Shown here piece by piece: positions 37,023-46,088 of a DNA stretch of 64,000 bases. This stretch comes from JACKCR01 sp041390305. GTDB lineage: Bacteria; Eisenbacteria; RBG-16-71-46; CAIMUX01. How positions within the stretch are numbered: the first letter of the stretch is position 1; each line of letters begins with the position of its first letter. Position numbers and translations under genes: made by a program. The stretch spans positions 62,001-126,000 of the forward strand of contig JAWKQE010000016.1 in the NCBI GenBank assembly GCA_041390305.1. The letters are read 5' to 3'. The notes under the pieces were generated by a model. It saw only the letters and a list, made by a program, of their open reading frames with translations, searched no databases and was not told the origin of the DNA.

Positions 37023-38303
37023 ATGCTCCCTCGTCTCTCGCTCCCAGGGCCTCGGCCCCGGCTCCACTCCACCGCGCTCGTCGGGGCGTTTGCACTGCTC
37101 GGACTGGTGGGCCATCCGGGAAGCCTCCACGCGGCCGACGAGTTCCCCGTCGTGAAGAGCCCCGAGACCCCCACCGGAGGTACCGAGAAGGTCGCTCTGG
37201 AGGAGCTCTGGCGGGTCAGCGGAGACGACGAAGACGTGCTCCTGGGCGTGACCCAGCGGATCGAAGAGGGTGAGGACGGCACGTTCTACTTCCTCGACAT
37301 GCAGCTCACCGAGATCCAGGTCTTCTCCCCGAACGGCGAGTATCTCCGGTCGATCGGACGCGAAGGGGAGGGCCCGGGAGAGTTCCAGAGGCCGAACGGG
37401 ATGTTCATGCTCCCGGACGGAGTGCTGGCCGTGATCCAAGGCCGTCCCGGGAAGGTCGTCCTCCTGAGGACGGACGGCACCCCGGCCGGTAACCTCCCGA
37501 TCCCCGGCACGGAGACGGGATCTGTCTTCCTCGGGGTGGGACGCGGTGTCGGTGACCGGATCTACCTCCAGGTGAATCAGGGCGAGCGCACCGAAACCGG
37601 ATTCAAGTCCCACAACCGAACGCTCTCCATGGACCGCTCGGGCAAGGTGCTGGCGACGTTCGACGAGACCGACATCGTTCGCGACTTCGCGAATCCGAAC
37701 TTCGACGAGAAGGAAGGGTTCGGCATGAGGCGTTGGGACGTCGGCCCGGGTGGTGTCTACTACCAGGCCGGCTCGTTCGACGACTACCGAGTCGAAGTGC
37801 GGAACCCGGACGGGACTCCTCTCCACGCGATCGAGCGCACGTACACGCCGCGGAAGCGCACCGAGGCGGAAAAGGCAGAGATCCAGGGCCAGATGGTGTT
37901 CCGCGGGCCGCGGCGAATGCAGATCGACATGAAGGTGAGCCCGACCGACCCCGCCATCGTGAACCTCTATCCGCGCCCGGACGGCAGTCTCTGGGTGCTC
38001 TCCTCGCGCGGCGCCTACGATCGTGACAAGGGCGTCATCGGAACGTTCGACGAGTTCTCGCCCAAGGGAGAGTTCGTCCGCCAGGTCGTGCTCGCAGGCG
38101 ACGGCGATGCGAAGAACGACGGTCTCTTCTTCACGGGCGACGATCACCTCATCGTGATCAAGGAACTCAATGCCGCCCGGCGAGCGATGTTCGGAAGTTC
38201 GAGCGAAGAGGGCGCAGAGCAGGACGAACTCGAGATCGACCCGCTCTCCGTGATCTGTTACCGGATCCCATCCCTCCGCGCCGGTGGCACGGCGGGCAAG
38301 TAG
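37023..38303 (+). CDS. secreted six-bladed beta-propeller protein
   Basis: Protein of 426 residues; ATG at 37023 has TGGAGG upstream and starts a signal peptide ending near SLHAADE (residue 38). NHL/6-bladed repeats follow: GTFYFLDMQLTEIQVFSPNG, GREGEGPGEFQRPNGMFML (a motif typical of the '6-bladed beta-propeller' family), GDRIYLQVNQ, DDHLIVIKEL. The C-half carries KRTEAEKAEIQGQ and a propeller blade with RPDGSLWVLSSRG. The in-frame extension to 36765 is only the repeat tract. Ligand unknown. The next gene overlaps or abuts its end. Confidence 0.75.
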   Translation: MLPRLSLPGPRPRLHSTALVGAFALLGLVGHPGSLHAADEFPVVKSPETPTGGTEKVALEELWRVSGDDEDVLLGVTQRIEEGEDGTFYFLDMQLTEIQVFSPNGEYLRSIGREGEGPGEFQRPNGMFMLPDGVLAVIQGRPGKVVLLRTDGTPAGNLPIPGTETGSVFLGVGRGVGDRIYLQVNQGERTETGFKSHNRTLSMDRSGKVLATFDETDIVRDFANPNFDEKEGFGMRRWDVGPGGVYYQAGSFDDYRVEVRNPDGTPLHAIERTYTPRKRTEAEKAEIQGQMVFRGPRRMQIDMKVSPTDPAIVNLYPRPDGSLWVLSSRGAYDRDKGVIGTFDEFSPKGEFVRQVVLAGDGDAKNDGLFFTGDDHLIVIKELNAARRAMFGSSSEEGAEQDELEIDPLSVICYRIPSLRAGGTAGK

Positions 38304-38307
38304 AGCA

Positions 38308-39585
38308 TTGCTCGAACTCGACCTCATTCGTGCGCGGCGGATTGCGCTTCTCGCCGCCGGGCTCCTCCGTCCCGAGTGGATCGGCCTCGCCCCGCGTGGT
38401 TCGGGGAAGGGGAAGGCGGCGCGAGAGTCCGCCCTCAACGTGATCCGACACTTCGGCTACCTCCAGCTCGACACGGTGTCCGTCGCGGGGATGCGCAGTC
38501 ACCCGATGGTGCTCTTCGCCCGACATCCGCGCATCGAACCGTCTCTCGGTGAGGAGCTGCTTCGGCCCGGCGCGCCACTTTTCGAGTACTGGGGGCACGA
38601 GGCCTGCTGGCTACCGATGGAGCTCTATCCGCAGTTCCAGTTCCGGCGCGACGAGTTTCGCGGCGAGGACTGGTGGAAGCGGATCCGAAAGAGTTCGAAG
38701 AAGACGATCGCCGAGGTCCTCACGCGCATCCGCGAGGAAGGCCCGATCCGTTCCCAGGATCTCGAGGGCAAGGGTGGGGGCGGAGGCTGGTGGGACCACA
38801 AGCCGGCCAAACGCGTCGTCGTCGCCCTCTGGTTCGTCGGCGACCTCGCGATCCGCGAGCGCGCGAACTTCCAGCGCTCGTTCGACCTCCCGGAGCGAGT
38901 CGTCCCCCGGGAGTATCTGGAGCACCCGGCACCGTGGGCCGAGAGTGCGCGGGAACTCCTCGCCCACGCGCTTCGGGGGCACGGCTGGGCCACGATCGGG
39001 ACGCTGGCGCGTACCTGGAGATTCCTCAACTGTCGACCGGATCTCTCGAGAGCACTCTCGGAACTCGAGGAACAAGGCCGCGCAGTGCAGTGCGCCCTTC
39101 GAACGGACGAAGGCAAGCGGATCCAGGGATGGATCGATCCGATCTACCTGCCGTTCGTGGATCGTCTCGCGCGGCAACGGCCGGACCCCACCCAGGCACG
39201 ACTCCTCTCTCCCTTCGATCCGGTGTTGTGGGACCGGAGCCGCGTGACGCTCCTCTTCGGGTTCGAGCAGACCCTCGAGATCTTCAAGCCCGCGGAACAG
39301 CGTCAGTACGGCTACTTCTGTCTACCTGCGCTGGCGGGAGATCGATTCATCGGGAGGGTCGATCCGAAAGCCGACAGGAAGGAAGGCGTGCTGAGGATTC
39401 TCTCGGAGCACCTGGAAGACGGCGGCAGCCGAGAGGCGATCCGGGGGGCGGTCACCGACTTCGCCGCAGCGCTCGCCCTCACCCCGCATTTCCCGGGCGT
39501 GCGTGCCCGGAGCGCAAAGGTTCACTCCACCCGGAGGAGCCGTCCCGTCGCGTCGGAGCCGCCCGCCCGGAGGCGCAAGAAGTAG
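38308..39585 (+). CDS. YcaQ/AlkX-like winged-helix DNA glycosylase
   Basis: Protein of about 425 residues. The preferred start is TTG at 38308, just after the previous stop; a GTG at 38284 would overlap that gene by 20 bases. Conserved elements of the family (HTH_42, winged helix): the catalytic QLD in HFGYLQLDTVSV near residue 53, HPRIEP, YWGHEACWLPMELYP, and LLSPFDPVLWDRSR with FGFEQTLEIF. E. coli AlkX/YcaQ removes bulky alkylated bases and unhooks interstrand crosslinks; that role is inferred. The C-terminus is basic (VASEPPARRRKK). Its last 64 bases overlap the end of the convergent MauG-type gene. Confidence 0.85.
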   Translation: MLELDLIRARRIALLAAGLLRPEWIGLAPRGSGKGKAARESALNVIRHFGYLQLDTVSVAGMRSHPMVLFARHPRIEPSLGEELLRPGAPLFEYWGHEACWLPMELYPQFQFRRDEFRGEDWWKRIRKSSKKTIAEVLTRIREEGPIRSQDLEGKGGGGGWWDHKPAKRVVVALWFVGDLAIRERANFQRSFDLPERVVPREYLEHPAPWAESARELLAHALRGHGWATIGTLARTWRFLNCRPDLSRALSELEEQGRAVQCALRTDEGKRIQGWIDPIYLPFVDRLARQRPDPTQARLLSPFDPVLWDRSRVTLLFGFEQTLEIFKPAEQRQYGYFCLPALAGDRFIGRVDPKADRKEGVLRILSEHLEDGGSREAIRGAVTDFAAALALTPHFPGVRARSAKVHSTRRSRPVASEPPARRRKK

Positions 39586-42446
39586 ACGCCGTTGGCGGCG
39601 TCCGTCCCGTGCTGGGTGCGGCCGTCCCACACCCAACGGTTCCCGCCGGCCACGCCGGCGACGTCGGCGCGGCGGATGAGCTGACCACCGGCGGTGTAGA
39701 TGGACGCCTCGACGACGGTCGCTCTCGGAAGCTCGAAGCGGATCTCCACAGCGTCACGGAACGGATTCGGAAGTGCACTCACGACGAGACCCAGTTCCGC
39801 GCCGGACACGTTCGTAACCTCGCCGAGATCGGAGGTGTTCTCACTCCCGAGGGTCGGCCGGTCGAACGGGAAGAGTTCGCCGGCGACACGCGGATCGGTG
39901 AGTCCGTTCACGAGGAAGTCCTCGATCTCCATCCGCTCCTGCTCGGTCATCGCGATCCCGCCGAGGATGTTCTCGTCCTGGAACTCGGTGAAGTGCGTGT
40001 GCCCGATCATCGCGTAGAACCGAAGCGCGTCGGCCACGTCCTGGATCTGCCCGGTGTGCATGAGCCGTGGGCGGAGGCCCACGTTCCTCAGCGACGGCAC
40101 CTTGAAACGGCCCTTGTGGTCCGGGTTGCTGGTAACTGCTTCGAGGCCGATGTCCTCGTTAGCCGGTCTCAGGCCGATGTTGCGGAAGGAGTCGCTCGTA
40201 AAGAGAGCTCCGCCGTGGCAGACCGCGCAGGGTCCGTTCTGAACGAAGTCCGCACCTGCCTGCTGGGATGGAGTGAGAGCGCCCGTGTCCCCATTCTGGA
40301 AAGCGTCCCACGGAGTCTGATCTGCGACCAGGGTGCGCTCGTACGTCGCGATGGCGAAGGCGATCCGCGTCGCGGTGATCGCGGTGTCGCCGAACGCCGC
40401 GGCGAAGAGATCGGGATAGGTGGGGCTCGTCACGATCGCGTCGATCACGTCGCTCGGCAAGTCGGTCGCAAGCACCATCGGGCTCGCGGCCCGGATGCCG
40501 GACGTGACCTCGCTCCACGCCCGCGCGTCGTGAGCCATCTCCACGCTCGAGACGATCGGGCCGACGGCCTGACTCTCGAGCGCCCCACCCACCGCGATCT
40601 CCACGTCGTCAGTCACCGGATCGCGGAACTCGGTCGTCGCGCGTCCATCCCAGAAGTTCCGCTGCGCCCAGAGGCCGCCGAAGAAGTTCATGCTCGCACG
40701 GCCGGTCACCTGGACGTCGGTGCCGAAGATCGGATCCGTGATCGCGGTGCCGCTGGAGTCCCTCCGCACCACGCCCGGAGAGCCGAGGATGTCGTCGTCG
40801 GTGCCGAACGCGAGGTCGAAACCGGGATGTACTCCGACGCGAGGGTCGACTCCGCCGTCCCCGGGCCGATGACACGTACCGCACGCAACGGTGCCGTCGG
40901 AAGAAAGCTGTTCCTCCCAGAAGAGGATCTTGCCGAGCACGCGCTTCGCTTCGGTGATCGGGTTCTCGGGGGGGACCGGCACCGGCGGAATCTCCACCGG
41001 CGGCGGCGGTGGCGGCGCGATGTACGTGATCTCGAGCTTCGGCCTCTGGTTGGGATCCGCACCCTCGCGGCTCACCCACCGCTTCCGGGTCGCCGCGGTG
41101 AACGTCTCTCGACCCACGACCATCCAACCGAAGTTGCTGGACGGATCGTCCGCCCACGCCTGGAGGTCCTCGATCATCCCTCCGCCCGTCCACGAGTAGT
41201 AGCCGTCGAAGGCGGGAACGGTAGTCGAAGCGCTCGCGGCGGAAACGTAGTCGCCACCGGCACTCGCCCAGAACTGGTCGGGGAACGCCGTGTGCTGCCA
41301 GGTCGCGTCTCCCGGCTCCGCGGGGGCACCGAACTCCTCGTCGTCCGGAGCGTCGGCCGTTCCCTCTCCCCAGTCCGCGAGAACGCGATGGAGCGTCACG
41401 GGAGAGGACGCGCTGCCACCGAGAGCCTTGAACAACGTGAGCGTCGCGTCCGTCACGCGCGCCCCCACGGGGAGCACGGCCGCGAGGTCGAACTCGAGCA
41501 AAGCACGTCGCTTGATGAGGTCTTCGGTCATTCCGGAGAGGAAGAACTCGCCTCCGCCGTTGCTCACATCGCCTTCTTCGTAGAGCGTGTTGTCACGCGC
41601 GGGCTCGAGGACGATCGTGACGGGAACGCCACCACAGGGATCGCTCGTACAGGTCGTATCGTCGCCCTGATACGTACCGCCCTGGTTCGCGCAGTCACTC
41701 GCGGTGAGAAGCAGGCAGAAGTCGCCGGCCAGGCAACAAGCTCCAACCGTAGCGCCGGACGGAGTGAAGTCGACGATCAACTCCGGGCGATTGGCCGCCG
41801 TCGGGTTCGTCCGGCTGTCGAATCTCTTCGCGGTCGACCCGCCGGACTCGTTCCCGCGGATGATCCAACCGAAGTTCGCATACGGATCGTCGAGCCAACC
41901 CTGCACGTCGATCGCCATTCCAGCCGACAACCAGGTGTACGTGCCCACGCCCCCGACGGTGCGGGACGCGCTCGCCGACGCCGCAAAATCACCCCCGACG
42001 CTGGTCCATGCGTCGTTCGGGAAGAACCGATGGAGCCAGGTCGCATCCCCTTCGGTCGCCGCGGCGCCGCCGCCTTCCTCACCGACCGCATTCGACCATC
42101 CCTCGCCCCAGTCCGTGAGCAAACGATGGAGCGACGTCGTCTCACCGGTGCCGTTCGAGACACGGGAGGCGTGCAGCTGGAGGGTCACGGAGTTGACGAC
42201 CGAGCCGGGCGGGATGTTCCCCGCGATGTCGAAGGCGATCACGGTCCGGGCTCTCGGCCCCTGACTGTTCGTCCCGGTGAAGACGTAGTCACCCGCTCCG
42301 TTGCTGCCCGTCGGGTTCGCCTCGTAGAGGGTGTTGTCTTTCGTGGCCCGGAGCGTGACCACGTCAGCGGCGGAGAGGGAGGCGGCGGCGCCGAGACCCA
42401 GGATCCCAAGCGCCACTCCCAAGGAGATTCGATCGATTCGTCGCAC
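39522..42446 (-). CDS. MauG/cytochrome c peroxidase fusion with DNRLRE and sorting domains
   Basis: Exported protein of 974 residues. Signal peptide to about residue 27. First DNRLRE-type beta-sandwich about 30-225 (ATKDNTLYEANPTGSNGAGD), a Cys-rich module GACCLAGDFC...SDCANQGGTYQGD...CTSDPC about 228-272, a second DNRLRE domain about 278-480 (EPARDNTLYEEGDVSNGGG), a poly-Pro linker (PPPPPPVEIPPVPVPP), then a di-heme peroxidase with heme motifs CGTCH and CAVCH, RRDSSGTA, FWDGRAT, SVEMAHD, KVPSLRNVGL and MHTG. It ends in a FlgD-like sorting domain (NPFRDAVEIRFELP, GVYFLRLRAGG, LLRVE). A surface-displayed or secreted redox enzyme, intact in one frame; substrate unknown. Confidence 0.88.
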   Translation of the reverse strand: MRRIDRISLGVALGILGLGAAASLSAADVVTLRATKDNTLYEANPTGSNGAGDYVFTGTNSQGPRARTVIAFDIAGNIPPGSVVNSVTLQLHASRVSNGTGETTSLHRLLTDWGEGWSNAVGEEGGGAAATEGDATWLHRFFPNDAWTSVGGDFAASASASRTVGGVGTYTWLSAGMAIDVQGWLDDPYANFGWIIRGNESGGSTAKRFDSRTNPTAANRPELIVDFTPSGATVGACCLAGDFCLLLTASDCANQGGTYQGDDTTCTSDPCGGVPVTIVLEPARDNTLYEEGDVSNGGGEFFLSGMTEDLIKRRALLEFDLAAVLPVGARVTDATLTLFKALGGSASSPVTLHRVLADWGEGTADAPDDEEFGAPAEPGDATWQHTAFPDQFWASAGGDYVSAASASTTVPAFDGYYSWTGGGMIEDLQAWADDPSSNFGWMVVGRETFTAATRKRWVSREGADPNQRPKLEITYIAPPPPPPVEIPPVPVPPENPITEAKRVLGKILFWEEQLSSDGTVACGTCHRPGDGGVDPRVGVHPGFDLAFGTDDDILGSPGVVRRDSSGTAITDPIFGTDVQVTGRASMNFFGGLWAQRNFWDGRATTEFRDPVTDDVEIAVGGALESQAVGPIVSSVEMAHDARAWSEVTSGIRAASPMVLATDLPSDVIDAIVTSPTYPDLFAAAFGDTAITATRIAFAIATYERTLVADQTPWDAFQNGDTGALTPSQQAGADFVQNGPCAVCHGGALFTSDSFRNIGLRPANEDIGLEAVTSNPDHKGRFKVPSLRNVGLRPRLMHTGQIQDVADALRFYAMIGHTHFTEFQDENILGGIAMTEQERMEIEDFLVNGLTDPRVAGELFPFDRPTLGSENTSDLGEVTNVSGAELGLVVSALPNPFRDAVEIRFELPRATVVEASIYTAGGQLIRRADVAGVAGGNRWVWDGRTQHGTDAANGVYFLRLRAGGSDATGRLLRVE

Positions 42447-42489
42447 GTACTCGTTCCGTTCCTAGAAAGAGTGCCGCGAAAGGTTCCCG

Positions 42490-44370
42490 CTACCTCACCG
42501 GCAGCAGCAGGACCCGTCGAGCGTCCACCGTTCGTCCCTGCGACTCGAGACGCAGGAAGTACGAACCAGAAGCGACGGTACGGCCCTGTTCGTCCCTTCG
42601 GTCCCAGTCGATACCGACGTCGCGCCCGAACTCCGCGACGTCCGGAACGTCGAGCGTCCGGATGAGGCGTCCCTGGAGGTCACGCACTTCGACACGGGCG
42701 GCGGCCACACCTCCGCGCATGGAGATACGGGTCGTGTCCCGGACCGGATTCGGCACCGTCGAAACGAAACCCCATCCGGTGCGAATTGCGGGTGTGGTTT
42801 CGACCGAGGACGGCACGCCGTCCCCTTCGACCAGCGTCAGCACCGAGCCGGCGGGAATCGCGTTGTACTCCTCCGCGAGTCCGGAGGGCCACTGGATGAA
42901 GAGACGATCCACCGTGGTTGCGTTTCCGAGCCCGAAATGGAGGGTCGGCTCGCTGGAGCAGAGGAATCCGGTGCCGGCCCGACGCTCGCGGAGTTGCCAG
43001 CCGTTGGCCGTGAGGATCCAGACCTTGGCGCCGACCGCGTCGCGGTTGCTGATCGTGCCGATGAGGTCGACGCGCAGGAAGTCGTCTCCGACCGTTCCGC
43101 GCGGGTGGTGCAGGTTCTCGTAGAACGCGCTCGGTTCGTCTCCCGGGAACTCCCAGTAGTTCGTCACGTAGAGATCGAGATCGCCGTCCTCGTCGTAGTC
43201 ACCGACGGCCGAGCAGAAGCTCGGGCCGGTGTTGTTCGTTCCCGAGGCAACGGACACGTCGGCGAATCCCGAACCGTCCAGGTTCTCGAAGAGCCGATTC
43301 TCCGCTCCGAGCGTCCCCTGGAGCAGGGTCGTTCTCGACTCCGCGTCGACGGGCCGGGGATTCCCGTCCTCCTGGGAGGCGTTGACATAGAGATCGAGCC
43401 ACCCGTCGTTGTCGGCGTCGAAGAAGTCCGCGCCCCAACAGATGTAGTTCACCGCCACGCCGTTCTGTGCGGTGACGTCCGTGAACACGCCGCCGTCGTT
43501 GCGGAGGAGGACGTTTCCGGGCGCGAGGTTCGTGACGTAGATGTCGAGGTCGAGGTCGTTGTCGAAGTCGGCGATGGCGAGCCCCATCGTCGCGATCGAG
43601 ATCCCGGCGCCCGTGGCGACGGAGACGTTCGTGAAGACTCCACCGTCGTTCCGGAAGAGCCGGTTCGGCTCGCCACCGAAGAAGTCGTCGTTCCCGACGT
43701 AGAGGTCGAGGTCGCCGTCGAAGTCGTAGTCGAACCAGGCCGGCTGATAGGTCCATCCGTTCTGATCGTCGACGCCGAGCGTCTGCGCAACGTCCTGGAA
43801 GACACCGCCGCCCATGTTGTGGAGGAGGTAGTTCCTCTGGCCGGTGTAGCGACCGACGTAGCAATCGAGCAGCCCGTCACCGTCGTAGTCGGCCCAGGCG
43901 GCGCCGGTCGAGAAACCGGTGAAGTCGAATCCGGAACCCGCGGTGATGTCCACGAACGATCCACCGTCGTTGCGGAAGAGCAGGTTCGTGTCGGAAGGGC
44001 CGTAGCTCGTGAGAAGGAGGTCGGCGTCGCCGTCGTTGTCGATGTCCGCGGGAACGATGGCCTTTCCGAACGTGGAGGAGTTCACCCCGGCGGCCGAGCC
44101 AACCTCCGTGAAGACGCGATTCCCGTCGTTCCGGAAGAGGAGGTTCGGATCGCCGTCGCCGTCGACGACGTAGAGATCCAGATCTCCGTCCCCGTCACTG
44201 TCGAAGAAAGCGATGCCGGCACCCCAGTAGCTGTTGCTCTCGACTTCGACGCCGAGTTCGGCCGCGACGTCGTTGAACACCAGGGCAGCGTGGGCGTCGA
44301 CATGGAAGGAGAGGCACGCGAGTGCGATTCCGAGCGACGGAACGACTCGAGCGGAGTGGGTTCGGCTCAC
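42490..44370 (-). CDS. FG-GAP/VCBS and ASPIC/UnbV (CRTAC1-like) protein with sorting domain
   Basis: Exported protein of 626 residues. GTG start at 44370 with CGGAG upstream; signal peptide ends near VDAHAALVF. About eight FG-GAP/VCBS repeats with calcium-type loops DxDxDGDxDLY (FFDSDGDGDLDLYVVDGDGD, AWADYDGDGLLDCYVGRYTG, PAWFDYDFDGDLDLYVGNDD) form a beta-propeller. The ASPIC/UnbV domain is at about 460-550 (NRDAVGAKVWILTANGWQLR, LHFGLGNATTVDRLFIQWPS). The last 85 residues are a FlgD-like sorting domain (NPVRDTTRISMRGG, VEVRDLQGRLIRTLDVPD, SGSYFLRLES). Lies 43 bases downstream-wise from the MauG-type fusion gene on the same strand and precedes it in transcription, so the two may be co-expressed. 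Confidence 0.85.
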   Translation of the reverse strand: MSRTHSARVVPSLGIALACLSFHVDAHAALVFNDVAAELGVEVESNSYWGAGIAFFDSDGDGDLDLYVVDGDGDPNLLFRNDGNRVFTEVGSAAGVNSSTFGKAIVPADIDNDGDADLLLTSYGPSDTNLLFRNDGGSFVDITAGSGFDFTGFSTGAAWADYDGDGLLDCYVGRYTGQRNYLLHNMGGGVFQDVAQTLGVDDQNGWTYQPAWFDYDFDGDLDLYVGNDDFFGGEPNRLFRNDGGVFTNVSVATGAGISIATMGLAIADFDNDLDLDIYVTNLAPGNVLLRNDGGVFTDVTAQNGVAVNYICWGADFFDADNDGWLDLYVNASQEDGNPRPVDAESRTTLLQGTLGAENRLFENLDGSGFADVSVASGTNNTGPSFCSAVGDYDEDGDLDLYVTNYWEFPGDEPSAFYENLHHPRGTVGDDFLRVDLIGTISNRDAVGAKVWILTANGWQLRERRAGTGFLCSSEPTLHFGLGNATTVDRLFIQWPSGLAEEYNAIPAGSVLTLVEGDGVPSSVETTPAIRTGWGFVSTVPNPVRDTTRISMRGGVAAARVEVRDLQGRLIRTLDVPDVAEFGRDVGIDWDRRDEQGRTVASGSYFLRLESQGRTVDARRVLLLPVR

Positions 44371-44572
44371 TGTGAGTCTCCGAGTTGTGTTGAGTGGGCT
44401 GCGGTTTGGCTGTATCGCCGCTTGCAAACGAGTGTATCGTCTTGGCCGTTGGCGGAACAAGGATCTTGCGGGGCCAGTGGGTAGACACGCCCGCGCAGCC
44501 GACCACGACGGCGCGGGTGAGCCCCGGCAACCGGTCCGAATCCAGACGATCCCCGCCCCCCGGGAGGGCAGC

Positions 44573-45817
44573 ATGACGCGTTGGCATTGGTCTTTGGCCC
44601 TTTTGGGGCTATGCGCGACGAACGGGTGGGCGGCGACCCGAACGGTGGAGGCGGACGGCAGCGGCGAGTTCGCAACCATCCAGGCGGCCATCGACGCTTC
44701 GGCGGACGGAGACGTCATCGAGCTGGGGCCGGGCACCTACCGCGGCGCGGGAAACCGGGACGTCACGTTCCTCGACCTCTCCCTCACCATCCGGTCACGT
44801 TCTGGGGCCTCCGGCTGTGTCATCGACTGCGAAGGCACTGCGGAGACTCCGCATCGGGGGTTCCTCATCGACGGTCCGACGGGCAAGTCGAGCACGATCG
44901 AAGGAGTCACCGTCCAGGGTGGCCATCTCTCCGGAACTTCGACGCACGGAGGCGCCATCCTCGTCGATGGAACCGGAAACACGCTCACGCTTCTCGACTG
45001 CGTTCTGGAGGGCAACCAGACGGCCGCCTGGGGCGGCGCCATCGCGGTCGTCGATCGGGCCTCCATGACCGCGGCGCGATGCGAGTTCACGCAGAACGAG
45101 GGAGCCCGCGGCGGCGCGATCGCCGTGTCGAACAACGCCACGGCCGAAGTCAGCGATTCGAGCATCCGTTCCAACACCGCACTTCGTGGAGGTGGCGCGT
45201 TCGCGAGCACGACCGCCAACCTCGATCTTCGTGCCTGCCTCTTCGAGGCGAACGTCGCGAACGGCACCGGCGTGACGGACCGGAGCGGCGGCGCGGTCCA
45301 CTGCAGCAGCTCCACCCTGGGCATCGAACGCTGCACCCTCGTCTCGAACCGGGCGGAAGGCTCCAGTGGCGGCGCCGTGTACGCGCAGCTCTCCACCTTC
45401 GACATCCACGGCAGCACGTTCTGGGCGAACGCGGCGGACGCGGGAGCAGGGCTCGCCTGTGCTCTCGGCGGCACCGGGAGCGTCGAGAACACCATCTTCG
45501 CCGGCGGCACCGAGGGTGGCGCCGTGGATCGCGGCCCGGCGTCGGTAGTGTTCGCGTGTACGGACATCCACGGAAACGTCGGTGGGGACTGGGTCGGTGG
45601 AATCGAGGAGCAGTTCGGGGTCGACGGGAACATCTCGCTCGACCCGATCTTCTGCGATCCGGACACGGGCAACTTCAGCCTCGACGAAGGATCGCCCTGC
45701 GCGGCCGGATCTGGCCCGAATCCGACCTGCGACCGGATCGGCGTCCACGACGAGCGCTGCCGGGTCAACCCGGTGCTCGAGTTGGGCTGGGGGCAGGTCA
45801 AGTCGCTCTACCGTTGA
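44573..45817 (+). CDS. secreted right-handed beta-helix protein
   Basis: Protein of 414 residues; ATG at 44573 has GGGAGGG upstream; signal peptide ends near TNGWAATR (residue 22). Opening IQAAIDASADGDVIELGPGTY is the standard entry to pectate-lyase-like/Pmp beta-helices, followed by many rungs with GGAI/GGAV turns (WGGAIAVVDRAS, RGGAIAVSNNA, SGGAVYAQLS) and an NTIFAGGTEGG element. It ends PVLELGWGQVKSLYR instead of a FlgD-like domain, similar in form to the tail of the lipoprotein at 49112. Catalytic residues cannot be assigned. It is divergent from the FG-GAP/ASPIC gene, 202 bases away. Confidence 0.8.
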   Translation: MTRWHWSLALLGLCATNGWAATRTVEADGSGEFATIQAAIDASADGDVIELGPGTYRGAGNRDVTFLDLSLTIRSRSGASGCVIDCEGTAETPHRGFLIDGPTGKSSTIEGVTVQGGHLSGTSTHGGAILVDGTGNTLTLLDCVLEGNQTAAWGGAIAVVDRASMTAARCEFTQNEGARGGAIAVSNNATAEVSDSSIRSNTALRGGGAFASTTANLDLRACLFEANVANGTGVTDRSGGAVHCSSSTLGIERCTLVSNRAEGSSGGAVYAQLSTFDIHGSTFWANAADAGAGLACALGGTGSVENTIFAGGTEGGAVDRGPASVVFACTDIHGNVGGDWVGGIEEQFGVDGNISLDPIFCDPDTGNFSLDEGSPCAAGSGPNPTCDRIGVHDERCRVNPVLELGWGQVKSLYR

Positions 45818-46088
45818 GCCACACGCGGGCCCCGGTGCGATTCGGTGGGGGCATCTGACGCGGGAGCCCGACAAACGATCGCTGCCCGCAGCTCCCCTTC
45901 CGCCCAAAACCGGCCTCCCAAAGCCCGTCGCGCGAGGCCGGCAAACGCCGTGACCCCGGGTGGAGCCCAACATTCGCTCCGCTGCCGATCCGTCCCGCTC
46001 TGAGTTCGAAGAAGTCACAACCACGACTCATGCATGACATGATAAAATGTGGTCCAGCGAGCTCAGCTACCAAGGGGGTTCCCGAAAC

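Noticed and set aside
34367..37282. 971-residue minus-strand frame over the needle-like cluster
   Set aside because: Antisense to four tightly packed small genes with good starts and overlaps, and out of frame with rtcB; no domain seen.
38673..42665. 1330-residue plus-strand frame across the YcaQ-like and MauG-type genes
   Set aside because: It is out of frame with the YcaQ gene and antisense to the peroxidase, whose heme and domain motifs are clear; composition is Arg/Pro/His-rich with no recognisable domain.
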